A stretch of 64,000 nt of DNA. Origin: Diprion similis. Its lineage: Eukaryota > Arthropoda > Insecta > Hymenoptera > Diprionidae. Below, one piece after another: positions 61,867-64,000 of the stretch. The notes below the pieces were generated by a model. That model saw only the letters and a program-made list of their open reading frames with translations. It searched no databases and was not told the origin of the DNA. The stretch lies in assembly GCF_021155765.1 (NCBI RefSeq), contig NC_060108.1:23647025-23711024 (forward strand), in the 5' to 3' direction. How positions within the stretch are numbered: position 1 is the stretch's first letter; the number at the start of each line of letters is the position of its first letter. A program made the translations under genes and the position numbers.

Positions 61867-62023
61867 TATTCACTCCTTTTAAATAGAAAAGCAAACTTGC
61901 AAAACACCCAGTTTGTTGTGTCTCCGAGTCATTTCATATGAACAATGTCCAACTTATATGCAAAACTTGTAATTATTTCACACTCGATATAATCAATAAC
62001 AATTCATCTTCCCTATGTTTCAG

Positions 62024-62100
62024 AAAATGAGCGTAAGACCGCTTCGATTCATGACGAAAAGAGAAGAATAACAGATGTGGGTATAATTTATAATACATAA
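62024..62100 (+). CDS. Khc: Possible alternative last exon of Khc
   Basis: In exon 13 a donor GTGAGAT follows 'aatagg g' near 61840, leaving phase 1. The acceptor TTTCAG before 62024 restores the frame and gives ENERKTASIHDEKRRITDVG then IIYNT and a stop at 62098-62100. This would replace the last few residues (GEINSNQ) by a basic, acidic-mixed tail of about 25 residues. Good splice sites and an in-phase open frame support it; there is no homology evidence. Confidence 0.45.
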
Positions 62101-63909
62101 GGTGCTAACAAAAGATAAGTCCATAGAGATGTACTGTATCTGGGGAAAGCGCCGTTGATTTTGTTCATTTCTTTGAATTGAAGCACATGCTGGATAGTGC
62201 TATCTAATACTATTGATGTATAATAATATAGTATGTCCTATTTCCAATTAATATGGGTACATATACCGACTCGATATTTTCTTTGAACATACGGCAGGGG
62301 ACAAGAGTCGTAATTATCATATAATGCAATTAGATTGAAATGGTAGCTCACAAAACAATAAATTGCAGTTTCCATTTTTACCTCAATATCGCGAATTATA
62401 TGTGTAAATCAGCAAACACTCACTTTCGTTCGAACAGCATTCGAGAAATCAATAGGTATTATTGTAATTTTCGCATCACCTTTAGATTTTTGCTTCTTAC
62501 TGAAATTCTATAATGAGATATTTCTAATTTTCTCCATTTTCACTCTTCTATAGGAATATTTTTCAGGAATATTTGAACACATTATGTCACATTTTAAGTT
62601 TATACATTCGAATGTACACAATAGGACATACGATATATTGTGAGATTGTAGGAGAATGATTGCGACTTAAAATATTTATAATGCTAATAGTTTTTCCTAT
62701 GATGGTTATATTATTTTCAGCGATTGTAAGTTTCTATCGATAAATGCAAACCTTGAATTATTTTGGATGGCTCACTTAGTGGGAACTAAGTGCAAATAGC
62801 CTTTCCTCTGTGATTTTACATTCACGGTTTGAATTTGTCCGAAGGAATTTCGATGCGCGTAGCAGTACTATTTCTTTCTAGACTTATTACCTATATTTTG
62901 TAGAGATATGAAAATTCAAGGCTTTTTTGTTTTGTCTATTTTTATTACGTATTTAAATTAATTTATTATCTATTATCTTTCTGTCCACGCTAGAGGCTCG
63001 CAAGATTTGATTACATACATACGCAATGTAGGAAACTGTAATATTAGACCAGTGCGAATGAATAACAATGATAATAATCATTTACTGATTTCAACCAAAC
63101 CATATGATACATGTAAATGAACTAAAGAATCCATCCTTTGAGCCTTTATATTTATAATTTAACTTATGCTCATTTTGCACAGCTTTTTCCTTTTTGAACG
63201 AATATACATATATATTCTATACATGTACCTATATGAAATGGAGGAACGCGTTGCTTTGCGTAATCTACGATAATTTAAGTAGTAATTTAAAAAAAAGAAA
63301 ATTTTAAAAATCTTCTTTTTATACATAATGGAGTAGTAACCCAGTTCCTAAATTTGGTTACAGGCATTAAGATGAATATAATTTACATAACGAAATAATA
63401 AACATTTCCTATTAGTAAAATTTAAATTATCTTTTCCATCAATATATTTCTTCATTTTCGGCGAACATGCTTTCAACGGATTACACATCATATGAATGTA
63501 AGAGGGTATTACATTTTTTCTTAGCTTTGAACTTCAGCGTTTTAACTCCGTAATATTTCAATTAATAACTTCTACAGTTACGTGAAACACATACTCGACG
63601 TATTTTTCGAAAAATGTGAAAAAACTACTTAATAAAATAATCTAAGGTGAAAAACAGTCAGAGTGTAACAATATGACTGCATTCTTGTTAGCAATCATCT
63701 TGTTATTTTACGACTGTAAATAATATTTAGATAGAAAACAAAAAAAAAAAACCAAAAAGAAAAACTTCTGAACAAAACTTAATCTAGGTCACTTGATGAA
63801 GTTCGCTATCACACAAATAGTTACATGAAATTACCTACCTGACCATTGATTGGAAAGTAATTTTCGGATATTTATTTCGAATAGTATTATTTTGATTATT
63901 CTGTTTCAG
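62101..63909. other. Khc 3' UTR and intergenic DNA
   Basis: AT-rich, no convincing frame. Candidate polyadenylation signals include AATAAA near 62358 and near 63400. Nothing else is visible. Confidence 0.55.
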
Positions 63910-64000
63910 TTGAAACGAAAATTAAAAAATAAGGTTCTTTTGACACAAGGCAAACATGAGGCGAACGAAGCTAACATCGAAAGATGTCTGGTCGATGTGT
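63910..64000 (+). CDS. Possible coding exon cut by the window edge
   Basis: After the acceptor-like TTCTGTTTCAG ending at 63909, a frame beginning LKRKLKNKVLLTQGKHEANE stays open to the window end, 30 codons. The codon use and charge pattern look coding, with AT-rich DNA before it and a change to balanced composition after about 63930. It may belong to the next gene or to a further Khc isoform; no family is recognised. Confidence 0.3.
   Translation, partial: MKRKLKNKVLLTQGKHEANEANIERCLVDV

Overview
The window is eukaryotic nuclear DNA from an insect. It is AT-rich, with GT-AG introns, microsatellites and non-autonomous DNA-transposon remnants. The kinesin, integrin and peptide-receptor proteins read as insect orthologues. 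The overall style and the serine-rich insert in the integrin suggest a hymenopteran, perhaps a sawfly, but I cannot prove the order from this sequence.

Layout. Positions 1-16264 hold no exon I can support: this is either the large upstream introns of the receptor gene or intergenic DNA, with microsatellites, a poly-G run, a perfect hairpin and a 583-bp foldback element (13350-13932). From 16265 to 23376 (+) lie the 3' exons of a family B1 GPCR of the calcitonin/DH31 receptor type; its 5' exons are outside the window, and its last exon has two in-phase acceptors giving two different C-termini. Positions 23377-27108 are UTR/intergenic with another foldback element. TMEM19 (-, 29212-27109, six exons, 341 aa) is complete. 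Positions 29213-37494 are repeat-rich: a 26-bp minisatellite, a hAT-like 246-bp MITE, a pair of inverted diverged foldback repeats, and a GC-rich island with a long stem-loop. A complete beta integrin of the beta-PS type (-, 41829-37495, nine exons, 843 aa) follows.

Positions 45059-45397 (+) carry a compact single-exon gene for an unrecognised 112-aa protein. From 46132 to 51997 (+) is a HECW-type HECT ubiquitin ligase (eight exons, 1589 aa), whose giant first exon encodes a previously unfamiliar ~19-residue KIPGE-type repeat arranged as a three-unit higher-order array. From 55645 to 61866 (+) is conventional kinesin heavy chain (Khc, 13 exons, 972 aa), with a possible alternative last exon at 62024-62100. 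At the very end (63910-64000) an open stretch after a good acceptor may be the first visible exon of another transcript.

The genes do not form a pathway; they are ordinary neighbours. All exon structures were derived by eye from reading frame, splice consensus and phase, and phase closes exactly at every junction of the five multi-exon genes. UTR limits are not determined. The strongest candidates for something undescribed are the HECW N-terminal repeat array, the alternative receptor tails, the serine tract in the integrin head/PSI linker, and the structured GC-rich island at 31.9-32.1 kb.
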